Shown here: positions 43,991 through 53,072 of the stretch, in pieces | How positions within the stretch are numbered: the stretch's first letter is position 1 | How the letters are laid out: each line of letters starts with the position of its first letter | NCBI RefSeq assembly: GCF_004343725.1 | Contig: NZ_PTQW01000003.1 | Span: 140,687-204,686 of the forward strand | Direction of reading: 5' to 3' | DNA: 64,000 nt | DNA from: Treponema sp. J25 | Lineage (GTDB): Bacteria; Spirochaetota; Spirochaetia; Treponematales; Breznakiellaceae | Translations under genes and position numbers: made by a program | Notes under the pieces: generated by a model | What the model saw: only the letters and a program-made list of their open reading frames with translations | Databases searched by the model: none | Told to the model about the DNA's origin: nothing

Positions 43991-45871
43991 TTATTCTAGC
44001 TCCACATGGATAACCATTCCTGGCTTAAGGGGTGTCCCCGGCGGAGGATCCTGTCGCTGGACCCACCCATCGCCTTTTATGTCTATGGTGATATCGTCCC
44101 GTAATAGCAAAGGAAGGAGTTGCTTTTTCCCTAATCCCCGTAGGTCGGGAACCGTATCGGTTATCTGGGGCAAGGGGGGGACTTGTAACTGAACGGTTCC
44201 GCTATGTTGGACCTGAGGACTGTTCCCTCGAGGAATGGCGAGGTAGTCTGCCAGGGCATCTGCGGCTTCTCGAATAGGAATAGTGGATATTCGGCCGCCG
44301 TGAATAGATGGTCCCTTAGGTTTTATAACTACATGATACAGGATGAGTTGAGGTCTATCGATTGGTAAAATGGCAAGACAACTGGCGATATAATCGGTTT
44401 TCGAATAGGCCCCTGTTTTGGGATCGATAAGTTGGGCCGTCCCTGTTTTTACGCCGATGGGTATATCCTCTACCCGGGCCCGATACCCGGTGCCACCGGT
44501 AGAAGCCGCACTGGCCATGTAACTGCGCAGGAGTCGGGCTGTTTCGGGTTGGAACACCTGTTTCCCCTGGGGTACGTTTTGCTTCAGGATGCTCCCATCG
44601 GCGTTAAGAATGCGACTTACTACGGAGGGGGTAAGGAGAAGACCATCCTGGGCGACGGCGGTTGTTGCCTGGAGGACCTGAAGGGCCGAAACAGCGACTT
44701 CCTGGCCCATCGCAATAGTCTGTTTTGAACGGGCGGACCATCGTTGTACGGGTCGTAAAAAACCAGCGGTTTCTCCCGGAAGTCCCAGGGGGGTCTTTGC
44801 CCCAAACCCAAGATCAAGAAGTTTAGTATAGAAGGCTACCGAATCTACCTGGTCTGACGCATAGGCGGCGCCGGCATTACAGGAATAGGTAATGATTTCC
44901 CGGGGATGAACCGTTCCATGGGATCCCATACATTTAATGGTTATGGTTTCTCCACTTCGGGTAGTTTTTTCATATTGACCATTACAGTAAAAGGTTGAAC
45001 TATCGGTAATGGCGCCCAGGTCGAGCATGGAAGCGATAGAGAAAACCTTAAATACCGAGCCCGGTTCATAGGCAAACTGGGCGATGCGATCCTGTCGTTC
45101 TTCTTCTCGGGAAGTGCTAATATCGTTGGGATCAAAAGAAGGAAGTGATACATAGCCCAGAATTTCGCCAGTCCGACTGTCCATGGCAACCATGATTACC
45201 CCGTCGGCCTTATTGGTGTCCAGGGATTTCTGGGCTATTTCTTCTAGTATTCGTTGCACCTGAATATCTATGGTAAGAACCACCTGATTCCCATAGGAGC
45301 TTCCTTCCTGGGGATACAGGAAACTATCCAGGGCGTATTCGATACCACCAAGGCCATGGTTATTTTCTCCCACAAAGCCGATAAGAGCACTGGCCAATCT
45401 TTTTTCCGGGTATATTCTGCCACTTGTGTATTCTACCTTTACTTCCTGCAGTTTGTATTTTTGTTTTACTTCCTCGATAGAACGGGCAGTCACTTCATCG
45501 ATTCGCTTTTTGAGGTAAACAAAATTATTTTTTGACTGATTGATGATATTTTTTATTTCCCCGGCGGACATATCCAGGAGGGGAGCCAGTAGCTCTGCTG
45601 TTTTTGTTGGATCCGTACTGGAAGGTTTCCAGATACTTACGTGGGCAAATTTGGCCTGCACCGCCAGGAGTTTCCCATTTCTATCCATGATTGGGCCCCG
45701 TTCTTTGACGGAGGGAATCACTACCTGTTCTATCGGTTTCTCATTGTCTGTCATAAGAAAAATGAAACGGACAAAAAGTCCCCCTAGAAGAAGTATAAGA
45801 ACACCTAAGACCAATAAGAAACGGGCTTTTGTGGGGACAAGTACCGAATGGTCGTATGAAACTTTTCCCAT
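43991..45871 (-). CDS. Penicillin-binding protein 2 / FtsI-type transpeptidase with PASTA domain
   Basis: A 626-residue class B PBP. One N-terminal TM (about residues 17-40), a pedestal domain, and transpeptidase motifs EPGSVFK (SxxK at 272-275), YSCNAG (SxN) and VKTGTAQL (KTGT). A single PASTA domain closes the chain (TVPDLRGLGKKQLLPLLLRD...). It cross-links peptidoglycan, probably at division (FtsI/SpoVD type); PASTA tails are uncommon outside Gram-positives and spirochaetes. TAATG joins it to lepB upstream. Confidence 0.92.
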   Translation of the reverse strand: MGKVSYDHSVLVPTKARFLLVLGVLILLLGGLFVRFIFLMTDNEKPIEQVVIPSVKERGPIMDRNGKLLAVQAKFAHVSIWKPSSTDPTKTAELLAPLLDMSAGEIKNIINQSKNNFVYLKKRIDEVTARSIEEVKQKYKLQEVKVEYTSGRIYPEKRLASALIGFVGENNHGLGGIEYALDSFLYPQEGSSYGNQVVLTIDIQVQRILEEIAQKSLDTNKADGVIMVAMDSRTGEILGYVSLPSFDPNDISTSREEERQDRIAQFAYEPGSVFKVFSIASMLDLGAITDSSTFYCNGQYEKTTRSGETITIKCMGSHGTVHPREIITYSCNAGAAYASDQVDSVAFYTKLLDLGFGAKTPLGLPGETAGFLRPVQRWSARSKQTIAMGQEVAVSALQVLQATTAVAQDGLLLTPSVVSRILNADGSILKQNVPQGKQVFQPETARLLRSYMASAASTGGTGYRARVEDIPIGVKTGTAQLIDPKTGAYSKTDYIASCLAILPIDRPQLILYHVVIKPKGPSIHGGRISTIPIREAADALADYLAIPRGNSPQVQHSGTVQLQVPPLPQITDTVPDLRGLGKKQLLPLLLRDDITIDIKGDGWVQRQDPPPGTPLKPGMVIHVELE

Positions 45872-46287
45872 TATCGTATTCCTACTACTTTTCCCGTAAT
45901 AAAATCAATCGGTACAGGCCCATAATGACGGGAATCATAGGATACCGCCTTATTATCTCCTTCTACAAAAAAGAAATCATGTTCAGTGAGGCTGATACAT
46001 CGTTTTACCGCTATTTTCCCCTGCGGTGAGAGAAGCACCACAATGTCCCCTGGATGCGGAGTGGACCAGCGAAGTACATAGTGACGTTGCCAGGGAAAGC
46101 GGAATCCATAGGCCAGGCGATTGATAAAAATGATTCTTCCTGGAGGAATGGTGGGGCTCATTGAAGAACCTTCTGTGACGGCTAGATCAAAACAACACAG
46201 ACGAACTATCAGCGCTACTACAAAGGCGAGTAGTATAAGCCCTATGAGATCCCTGTCCGGCAGGGTAACGTTAGACCGACTCTCCAT
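45871..46287 (-). CDS. lepB: Signal peptidase I
   Basis: A short, 138-residue type I signal peptidase. One TM (about residues 14-31), catalytic Ser42 in EGSSMSPT, catalytic Lys95 in KIAVKRCISL, and the GDNKAVSYDSRHYGPV box. It removes signal peptides at the outer face of the inner membrane. Cotranscribed with the PBP and Maf genes. The start has a TATACT box 8 nt upstream, so the leader should be one or two nt at most. Confidence 0.92.
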   Translation of the reverse strand: MESRSNVTLPDRDLIGLILLAFVVALIVRLCCFDLAVTEGSSMSPTIPPGRIIFINRLAYGFRFPWQRHYVLRWSTPHPGDIVVLLSPQGKIAVKRCISLTEHDFFFVEGDNKAVSYDSRHYGPVPIDFITGKVVGIR

Positions 46288-46295
46288 GGTGTTCC

Positions 46296-46324
46296 AGTAT
46301 AATGGACATGGTCCGTTCTGTCGA
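46296..46324 (-). promoter_or_regulatory. Promoter of lepB-pbp-maf
   Basis: On the minus strand TCGACA (46324-46319), 17-nt spacer, TATACT (46301-46296): five of six in each box. It ends 8 nt before the lepB ATG. The divergent M23 gene starts only 47 bp away, so its promoter must overlap this one. Confidence 0.65.
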
Positions 46325-46334
46325 TAAATAGAAC

Positions 46335-47474
46335 ATGATGCAAGGATTACTTAAAAAACAGCGGATAGAACATCGGCGTTTCACTCCCCGGCCCATTTCG
46401 TTTTCTTCGAAAACCCTTATGCATGGGGTGATTTATAAAAAAAGATCGCCCCTTGTTCTTCCCGCTCCTCGTATGGCACCAACTTTTTCTGATTTAGAAA
46501 AACCATCGTTGCTAGGACTTCTTATCGCTTTATCCCTTTTGGGGACCTCCTGTTTTTTTGTTGTCCAGAACCTCAGGGGTTTTTCTCTGGTTTCTTTGCC
46601 TTCCCTTACTCTTTTTTATGCTTCCTTAGATCAAGGGATGATAGAAAAAACTACCCATCGGGACATTCAACAACATCTTACTCAGTATGTGTCTCCTCCT
46701 CCGGTGTCTCAATCCTTAGAAACTGACGAGGGTTCTCTGGATCTCACGGAACTTTTTTCGTGGAAAACCTATCGAGTTCAGAAGGGAGATACCCTTCTTT
46801 CTATTGCGCGGCGTTTTTCTCTTGCCATCGATACGATTGTTTCGGTTAATAATCTCAGTTCTGCCCGACTGTTACGGGTGGGGAGTACCATTAAAATTCC
46901 CAATATGGATGGTATTCTGTATACCGTACAGCGGGGAGATTCCCTTTCTCGGATCTCCCGTCAATGGGGGATTCCCATGACGGCTATTCTGGATGCAAAC
47001 GATTTAGCGAGTGCCACCATTATACCGGGAACGGTCCTGTTTTTGCCCGGAGCTAAAATGAATCCTACCGAGCTTAAGCGGGTACTGGGGACCCTCTTTA
47101 TCATGCCTATAAAAGGTCGTATTAGTAGTCCCTATGGCTGGCGTGAAGATCCTTTTACCGGTGATCGACGGTTCCATGCGGCCATTGATATAGTGGCTCC
47201 CCTGGGAACCCCAGTACCTGCTTCCCGGGAAGGGCGCGTTGCGGCGGTAGGTTTTAACATGGTGTATGGAAACTATGTCATTCTAAGCCATGATGGGGGG
47301 TATCAAACGATGTATGCTCATCTGGATAGTGTCAGAATACAAAAAGGGCAAAGCCTTTCCCAGGGCGCGATTATTGGAACGGTGGGCACTACAGGGTACA
47401 GTACGGGACCCCATTTACATTTTGGGGTCTTTAAAAACGGGCAGGCAATTAATCCCCTGTCGGTATTACCCTGA
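46335..47474 (+). CDS. LysM-M23 peptidoglycan endopeptidase
   Basis: A 379-residue envelope protein: cytosolic start, one TM (about residues 58-78), two LysM modules (about 145-189 and 194-237, each with KGDTLLSIARRF or RGDSLSRISRQW), then an M23 metallopeptidase domain with HAAIDIV and HLHFG zinc motifs intact. It should cut or remodel peptidoglycan cross-links in the periplasm, and it is divergent from the lepB-PBP operon. No Shine-Dalgarno; ATG 46335 and 46338 are both possible, and a GATAAA box 6 nt upstream may make the message leaderless. Confidence 0.9.
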   Translation: MMQGLLKKQRIEHRRFTPRPISFSSKTLMHGVIYKKRSPLVLPAPRMAPTFSDLEKPSLLGLLIALSLLGTSCFFVVQNLRGFSLVSLPSLTLFYASLDQGMIEKTTHRDIQQHLTQYVSPPPVSQSLETDEGSLDLTELFSWKTYRVQKGDTLLSIARRFSLAIDTIVSVNNLSSARLLRVGSTIKIPNMDGILYTVQRGDSLSRISRQWGIPMTAILDANDLASATIIPGTVLFLPGAKMNPTELKRVLGTLFIMPIKGRISSPYGWREDPFTGDRRFHAAIDIVAPLGTPVPASREGRVAAVGFNMVYGNYVILSHDGGYQTMYAHLDSVRIQKGQSLSQGAIIGTVGTTGYSTGPHLHFGVFKNGQAINPLSVLP

Positions 47475-47500
47475 AAAATTTTGCACTATCTTGAAAACCC

Positions 47501-47529
47501 TTGCGTATAGTGCCAAGAAATGGTACAAT
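47501..47529 (+). promoter_or_regulatory. Promoter of the 42-residue membrane protein gene
   Basis: TTGCGT (47501-47506), 17-nt spacer, TACAAT (47524-47529). It gives a leader of about 20 nt containing GGGGAGG. Confidence 0.6.
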
Positions 47530-47555
47530 CACCTTGTTCAAGAAGGGGAGGTCCC

Positions 47556-47684
47556 ATGCGTCAGCTCGTATTTGTTCTTATAGCTTTGTTAGCGGTGGTT
47601 ACCCTTATTCGAGCTTTTGATACAGAGCAGTCTGGAAAACCAGCAGAGGTACTGCAACGTTCCGAAATAGTGGGAAACCAGTAA
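47556..47684 (+). CDS. Small membrane protein, 42 residues
   Basis: ATG 47556 to TAA 47684, preceded by GGGGAGG at 5 nt and its own promoter. One hydrophobic helix (residues about 4-18, LVFVLIALLAVVTLI) is followed by a hydrophilic tail (DTEQSGKPAEVLQRSEIVGNQ). It would be a single-pass inner-membrane peptide with the tail most likely outside. The family is unknown. The good promoter and ribosome-binding site support it as real. Confidence 0.6.
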   Translation: MRQLVFVLIALLAVVTLIRAFDTEQSGKPAEVLQRSEIVGNQ

Positions 47685-47704
47685 ATAAAAAAGAAAGGTA
47701 TTTC

Positions 47705-47744
47705 TTGCATACCTTTCACAACCGTAGTACACTGTGAAAGGTAT
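47705..47744 (+). promoter_or_regulatory. phoH promoter inside a 12-bp perfect inverted repeat (operator)
   Basis: TTGCAT (47705-47710), 17-nt spacer and TACACT (47728-47733) form the promoter. ATACCTTTCACA (47709-47720) and TGTGAAAGGTAT (47733-47744) are perfect inverted arms 12 bp apart, flanking the -10 and reaching the start codon. The AAAGGTAT half-site also occurs at about 47694 and 47759, giving four copies in about 75 bp. Confidence 0.7.
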
Positions 47745-49047
47745 GTCCCACGTAAATTCAAAGGTATTTGTTCTGGATACAAATATTTTCATTCATTTCC
47801 CCGAAGCGATAGAGTCATTCCGGAATAGTGAAATTGCGATTCCCCTGGTAGTTCTGGAAGAGCTCGATAAATTAAAAACCTATTCGGATCAACGGGGAAA
47901 AAACGCTCGGGAAGCGATTCGGTATTTGAATCGGGCAATTCGGGGTGGAGATGTCCGAAAAGGGGTAAAGCTCGATAACGGTTCGGTTTTACGGGTTATT
48001 TTTGGGGGAATTAATCACCCCCCGGCGGATCTTCCCCTGGATACCAACGATAACCGGATAATTCTTCAGGCCGCATCGTTGCTTTCCTCGGGTAAAATGG
48101 TATTCTTCGTGTCGAAGGATATCAATGCCCGGGTAAAGGCTACGGTGCTTGGCCTTAAAGCGGTGGATTATGAAAAACAAAAGGTAAATGCCGCCACCCT
48201 CTACGAAGGGATCCGGGAGATCGAAGTAGGGTCGGATGCTTTTACTGAACTCGTCCAGCAAATTCCCGGGCCATCGAAAGAAATTCTCCTCCCAAACCAG
48301 TATGTGTATTTTAAAGAACGGGGGGGAGAACGCACCTTTTTAGCCCGCTATGAAGGAAGTTCCCAGCAGCTCGTTCCCTGTGCTCTTTCGGAAGAACGGT
48401 GTTTTGGTATTATGCCCCGGAATGAACGGCAGCGGGCGGCCCTGGACCTGTTATTAAACCCCTCGATACCCTGTGTTACCCTTGTTGGGCGGGCAGGAAC
48501 GGGGAAGACCCTCCTGGCGATCGCCGCGGCCCTCCACCTCATTCTGGATGAAAAAAAATATGAGCGGGTCCTTATTTCTCGCCCTATCGTTCCTTTGGGG
48601 AAGGATATCGGCTATTTACCGGGAGAAAAATCGGCCAAGCTCGCTACCTGGATGGAACCCATTTATGATAACCTGGAGTTCCTCCTTTCCCTGGGTAAAC
48701 GGAGTACTATTAAAAACATGGACCAGCTTTTTAAAGAACGGCTCTTTGAGGTCGAGGCTATTACCTATATCAGAGGTCGCTCCTTGCCATCCCAATTTAT
48801 CATTATCGATGAAGCCCAGAACCTGACGCCCCATGAAATTAAAACCATCGTTTCTCGGGTGGGCTATAACTCAAAAATCGTTCTTACCGGGGATCCCGAC
48901 CAGATTGACAACATGTATCTGGATGCTAATTCAAATGGGTTGACGTATTTGGTAGAATCTTTTAAAGGGAATGCCCTTTTTGGTCATATTACCTTGTTTA
49001 AAACAGAACGGAGTGAACTGGCAGAACTGGCTGCCCGCTTGTTGTAA
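47743..49047 (+). CDS. PIN-PhoH fusion ATPase (PhoH2-type)
   Basis: A 434-residue protein with an N-terminal PIN ribonuclease domain (FVLDTNIFIHFPEAI; LEELDKLK; DTNDNRIILQAA; acidic residues kept). A PhoH ATPase domain follows, with Walker A GRAGTGKT near residue 247, RPIVPLGKDIGYLPG and Walker B FIIIDEAQNLTPHEIKTI. Homologues unwind and cut RNA. ATG 47743 is used; the in-frame GTG 47734 lies at the -10 and would precede the expected +1. No Shine-Dalgarno. Confidence 0.93.
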   Translation: MSHVNSKVFVLDTNIFIHFPEAIESFRNSEIAIPLVVLEELDKLKTYSDQRGKNAREAIRYLNRAIRGGDVRKGVKLDNGSVLRVIFGGINHPPADLPLDTNDNRIILQAASLLSSGKMVFFVSKDINARVKATVLGLKAVDYEKQKVNAATLYEGIREIEVGSDAFTELVQQIPGPSKEILLPNQYVYFKERGGERTFLARYEGSSQQLVPCALSEERCFGIMPRNERQRAALDLLLNPSIPCVTLVGRAGTGKTLLAIAAALHLILDEKKYERVLISRPIVPLGKDIGYLPGEKSAKLATWMEPIYDNLEFLLSLGKRSTIKNMDQLFKERLFEVEAITYIRGRSLPSQFIIIDEAQNLTPHEIKTIVSRVGYNSKIVLTGDPDQIDNMYLDANSNGLTYLVESFKGNALFGHITLFKTERSELAELAARLL

Positions 49048-49059
49048 TACGGGGGACCT

Positions 49060-49272
49060 ATGATGGATGGGGGAGAGAAAAAAACAGCCCTGTTTCAGAC
49101 GATGGTAGATACCGCCTGTGAGGGACTTACCCAGGTAGACGCCCGGGCAAAAATAGAACGCCTCAGGCAGATGGAGCAAACCCTTAAGGAATTGGAACAG
49201 GAGCTAACCGAAATTCTGGAATCACGATCACGAAAGGAAGACTGTAAAGATGAAGCAAAAGTGGAACGGTAA
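49060..49272 (+). CDS. Small coiled-coil protein, 70 residues
   Basis: A charged protein with a strong heptad run from about residue 27 to 60 (ARAKIERLRQMEQTLKELEQELTEILE). It resembles exonuclease VII small subunits in size only; the family motif is not convincing. GGGGGACCT precedes tandem ATGs. It begins 12 bp after phoH and overlaps the next gene by 23 bp. Confidence 0.6.
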   Translation: MMDGGEKKTALFQTMVDTACEGLTQVDARAKIERLRQMEQTLKELEQELTEILESRSRKEDCKDEAKVER

Positions 49273-51532
49273 TTCTCTTCTTTTCATGTTTTTTATTGGG
49301 GTCCTGACGTGGGGCCAGGGCCTATCTCTTTCTGCCAATACGGTGGTTTCTTTTGAAGGACTCGATCTTTCTTCCCAGGGAGAAATGCTCTTTCGGATCC
49401 AGCAGGAAGGCTCCCGGCATACGAAGGGAGAAGCCTGCTACGCCCTTTCTCTTTCGGATCAACTTCTTACGGCCCTGACCGTGTTCCCCGACCGGGATAT
49501 CACTATCAGTAACGATGGCAAGCGGATATTCCTGCAAAGTTCTTTTGGGGTATATATGATAAATGAAACCCTGGGGCTTCCCCAGCCGCTTGCGGTATAT
49601 CCGCACGTAGAAGCCACCGTTCCTTTTCTGCCTGGTGAAGGGGATGCTATTGTGCCTTCACCGGATGGAAAGTGGCTTCTTTTTATCAAAGCCCAGACAG
49701 CAGCCTTTGGAACCCTCTGTGCCTATCAGGTTGAAAAAAAACAGATCTACGAAATCGCTACGGGAATTCTCCGGGGGGATACGGAGCTTCCCGCACGATG
49801 GAGTCCCGACAGCAGGACCTTTGTGTATGAGCGCAACGATCGGCTCTATTATCACTCGGTGGCTCTTCTCGAAGGAAGCTTAGCCATTGATGAACGGTAC
49901 CGGCTTGTAGGGGAAGGACACATCTCTCGAGTATTCTGGGATGAAGGGGGGAACCTGTATTATATAAAGGGAACCTCGGTATATCGCACCCGATCGGTAG
50001 AGCTTTCTACCCGTTCTGTTTATGCGGATTTTCTTCCCATGGGAACCATGGTAGGGACCCTTCCTTTTGATTTCGATGATACCTTTGATTCTTACTGGAT
50101 AGGTCCCGATGGAAAGGGGATTCTCTTTTTAAAAGATCGAACCCACCTTTTTTATTATCCCCTGCGAAGGGCCCTTTATTACAATACTGAAAATGGATCC
50201 TTCCCCTATGTAGCATTTCCCGCATCAACACGGAAGGTTTCTGTATTCTGGTCAAAGGCGGGGATTATTTGGGTGCTCCTTTCTCCTCTTTTTTCTGATG
50301 GTGCTTCGTTGATGTATCGCCTGAATCTCCAGGGAACGGGGGGGAATCAGTATTTTACCCCCCTCGAAAAACCCTTTGGAGAAAAAGGGACCCTTTCCCC
50401 TGACGAAAAAAAACTCCTCCTCTGGGGAAAGGAGGGAGCCCTTATTCTGGATTTCGAAAAGGGACAGGAACTGGCGCGTCTTAGTAAAGGGGCGATATTT
50501 CATGCCCAATGGCTGAGCGACAACCGCTGTGTCTATGTGGAACGAGAAGGGGTATACCAGTATACCCTTGGGGAGCAAAAAACGGAGGATCCCCGCACTT
50601 TTGTGGCCCTTCTTTCGGCTTCCCGCTATGGCTTTGATGCTGTTTCTGGGAAAGTGCTGATGGAAGCAGGGGAACGGCGCTATGCCCTGGATGATAAAAA
50701 AACAAGATGGATACCCCTTGCCGCCGGGGAAGGACAATTTCGGCAGGCCCAGACAAGCAATGAAACCTATCGGGTGTATCTCGAGATCCAGGAAAGCAGT
50801 TATTATCGAAATTTCCCCATGGTTCGTTTTATGAAGCGGGCCGAGACTCGACCGGTTTTCCCAAAATATGAGGCTCCCCGGAAAATGACCAAACCCTATC
50901 TTTCCCTGGTGTTCGATCTTATGGAACAGGTAGAAGGGTTGCCGGAGGTCCTGGAGGTGCTCGAACGGTATGGAATTCGCAGTACCTTTTTCGTGAATGG
51001 GGAGTTTGTACGTAAATACCCTGAAGCGGCGGCGGACATTGCCCGGCGGGGACACGAAGTGGGAAATCTCTTCTTTGCTCCTATCAATATGGCGGATCGA
51101 AAATACACCATAGATGGGGACTTTATTAAACGGGGACTGGCTCGCAATGAGGATGAGTATTTTAAGGCCACCGGCTTTGAATTATCTCCCCTCTGGCATG
51201 CTCCTTTTTATGTGGGCTCTTCTCTTATCGAAATGGCTGCTCAAGAGGGGGGGTACCGAACGGTACGGCGAGATCTGGATCCCCTTGATTGGGTGGGCCT
51301 GGCTGAACAGAAACGGAACCTCCTGCCCTATCGGGATGGGGGAGAACTCGTGGAGACCATCATATCTCAGGCTCAGCCGGGTTTTGTAATCCCCATTGCA
51401 TTGGGAAAGAATCCTGAGGGACGCCGGGACTACCTTTTTCAGCGCCTGGATCTTCTTGTCAGAGGATTGAAAAGGGAAGGGTACCAGATGGTTCCGGTCT
51501 CCCGTCTTGTGGAAGAGGGATTGAAAAAATAG
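49250..51532 (+). CDS. Exported beta-propeller protein with degenerate NodB (polysaccharide deacetylase) domain
   Basis: A 760-residue protein with a signal peptide (about residues 1-28, LLFMFFIGVLTWGQGLSLSA). About 500 residues of WD40/TolB-like repeats follow (PSPDGKWLLFIK; SPDSRTFVYERN; SPDEKKLLLWG). The NodB fold begins near residue 548. Expected TFDD reads VFDL, the HS/TxxH metal box (GHEVGN followed by LFFAP) lacks both histidines, and RAPFG reads WHAPF. It is therefore probably a binding protein, not a deacetylase. Located with envelope genes. Confidence 0.75.
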   Translation: MKQKWNGNSLLFMFFIGVLTWGQGLSLSANTVVSFEGLDLSSQGEMLFRIQQEGSRHTKGEACYALSLSDQLLTALTVFPDRDITISNDGKRIFLQSSFGVYMINETLGLPQPLAVYPHVEATVPFLPGEGDAIVPSPDGKWLLFIKAQTAAFGTLCAYQVEKKQIYEIATGILRGDTELPARWSPDSRTFVYERNDRLYYHSVALLEGSLAIDERYRLVGEGHISRVFWDEGGNLYYIKGTSVYRTRSVELSTRSVYADFLPMGTMVGTLPFDFDDTFDSYWIGPDGKGILFLKDRTHLFYYPLRRALYYNTENGSFPYVAFPASTRKVSVFWSKAGIIWVLLSPLFSDGASLMYRLNLQGTGGNQYFTPLEKPFGEKGTLSPDEKKLLLWGKEGALILDFEKGQELARLSKGAIFHAQWLSDNRCVYVEREGVYQYTLGEQKTEDPRTFVALLSASRYGFDAVSGKVLMEAGERRYALDDKKTRWIPLAAGEGQFRQAQTSNETYRVYLEIQESSYYRNFPMVRFMKRAETRPVFPKYEAPRKMTKPYLSLVFDLMEQVEGLPEVLEVLERYGIRSTFFVNGEFVRKYPEAAADIARRGHEVGNLFFAPINMADRKYTIDGDFIKRGLARNEDEYFKATGFELSPLWHAPFYVGSSLIEMAAQEGGYRTVRRDLDPLDWVGLAEQKRNLLPYRDGGELVETIISQAQPGFVIPIALGKNPEGRRDYLFQRLDLLVRGLKREGYQMVPVSRLVEEGLKK

Positions 51533-51616
51533 GGGCTTCCCGTTGCTGGTCCGAAAAAAGTTCAATCTTTACTAGGGGCACGAGAAGTTGTATGGTGGCC
51601 CCAGGGAAATATTCCC

Positions 51617-52909
51617 TTAGCTTCTGAAAAGGCTCTTGAAAAAAAGTATACAGGTATCCATGATACGTCGCCACCAGGGGCCTTTTTCTACCCTTTCTCC
51701 ACTGATAAGGGGAACTTCGTAGAGGGTCCCTGTGGCATCAAAGAAGCGAAGCCTTCCAATAGGTGTCCCCTGTGGGAGGGGGGCAATAAGGGGTTCCTGA
51801 TAGTTCAGTTCCCAGTGAACACCGGAAGCCCGCTCACGGGGAACCGTAAACGCCAGGGAGGCTCCCACCTGGGGAGTGATAGAGCGGACTTTTCCTTTCC
51901 ATACCCGCACTGGTTCAAGGTGTTCTATGTGGGCAAAGAGGGTGGTAAAATGGCTAAAGCCCCACTCTAAGAGGGTACGACTGTCCTGTTCCCGAATGGC
52001 AGAGCCTTCTGCCGTAGTTCTCCCGGGACCCCCGAGAAGTACCGCCAGAAGACGGGTATTTCCCCGCCGGGCCGTGACGGCCATGTTGTATCCTGACTCT
52101 TGGATGTATCCTGTCTTAAGTCCATCTACTCCCTCGAATTGTCCGAGAAGGCCGTTTCGGTTCTGCTGGATGATGGGGTTAGTGTTACCGGCAGGCCGAG
52201 AAAGATTATGCGAAAGGGGATACGAAATCTGCGTTACCCTATGATATTGAGAAAGGGCTTCAGGAAAGATGTTGATATATGCTGCGCAAAAACGGACAAA
52301 ATCCCGGGCAGTGGTTCGGTTTTCCGCTGAAATGCCAGCGGGTTCCACAAAAAAGGTCTGTTCTAATCCAAGAGTCTTAACCAGGCGATTCATCCCCTGT
52401 ACAAAGGCCGGTACCGAACCATCGATATGAATGGCCAGGGCTACCGCCGCATCATTACCGGAGGCAACTGCAAGCCCCAATAGTAACTCTTCCACGCTTA
52501 CCCTCTGTCCTGGTCCAAGGAACATCAGCGAAGACCCCGCTGGCTGGTTAATGGCCCAGCTTTCCTGGGGTGGGGTAAGCACCGTCTTCAGGGAAGTTTT
52601 CCCTTCCTGGATGGCCTCCAGCACCCGATACATGGTGACCAGTTTAGTTAAGGATGCCGGCGGAAATGAAAGGTCCGCATTCTTTTCATAGAGAATCTTC
52701 CCCGTAGTAGCGTCTATAAGGATCGCCGACCCTGCCTGGAGCAGGGGCGTTTCTTTTATGGGGAACGGAAGGGGTGAAAGAAAGTTTTCCGCCTTTTCGA
52801 GGGGAGCCGACGGGACAGGGGAAACTTTTTCTGCCCTGAGGGTCTCCCAGGGAAAGAGGAGCATTCCAACCAAAATCCCCCATGGGACAAGAGACCCGAC
52901 CATTCTCAT
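51617..52909 (-). CDS. dacA: D-alanyl-D-alanine carboxypeptidase (DacA/PBP5 type)
   Basis: A 430-residue S11 peptidase with a signal peptide (residues 1-26), SxxK motif ASLTKL (Ser86, Lys89), SGN at 150-152 and KTG in GLKTGYIQESGYN. A C-terminal PBP5-associated beta domain and a terminal amphipathic helix (WWRRIMDTCILFFKSLF) that would hold it to the membrane follow. It trims the terminal D-Ala of pentapeptides. RBS TGGAG; may be read through from asnS 163 bp upstream. Confidence 0.94.
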   Translation of the reverse strand: MRMVGSLVPWGILVGMLLFPWETLRAEKVSPVPSAPLEKAENFLSPLPFPIKETPLLQAGSAILIDATTGKILYEKNADLSFPPASLTKLVTMYRVLEAIQEGKTSLKTVLTPPQESWAINQPAGSSLMFLGPGQRVSVEELLLGLAVASGNDAAVALAIHIDGSVPAFVQGMNRLVKTLGLEQTFFVEPAGISAENRTTARDFVRFCAAYINIFPEALSQYHRVTQISYPLSHNLSRPAGNTNPIIQQNRNGLLGQFEGVDGLKTGYIQESGYNMAVTARRGNTRLLAVLLGGPGRTTAEGSAIREQDSRTLLEWGFSHFTTLFAHIEHLEPVRVWKGKVRSITPQVGASLAFTVPRERASGVHWELNYQEPLIAPLPQGTPIGRLRFFDATGTLYEVPLISGERVEKGPWWRRIMDTCILFFKSLFRS

Positions 52910-53072
52910 GGGATCGCTCCAGAAAGAAAGACTAAAGAGAAAGAAGAGGAGGGGCCCCAGAGCTCCCGGTACCAGAACAACACCATTCCCTCATCATTCT
53001 TTGCATGGAGGCTGGCCACGGTTCCCCTCTTGCTATTTTGTGCTTTGCCTGGTTTAAAGCCTCCGGTAGAGG

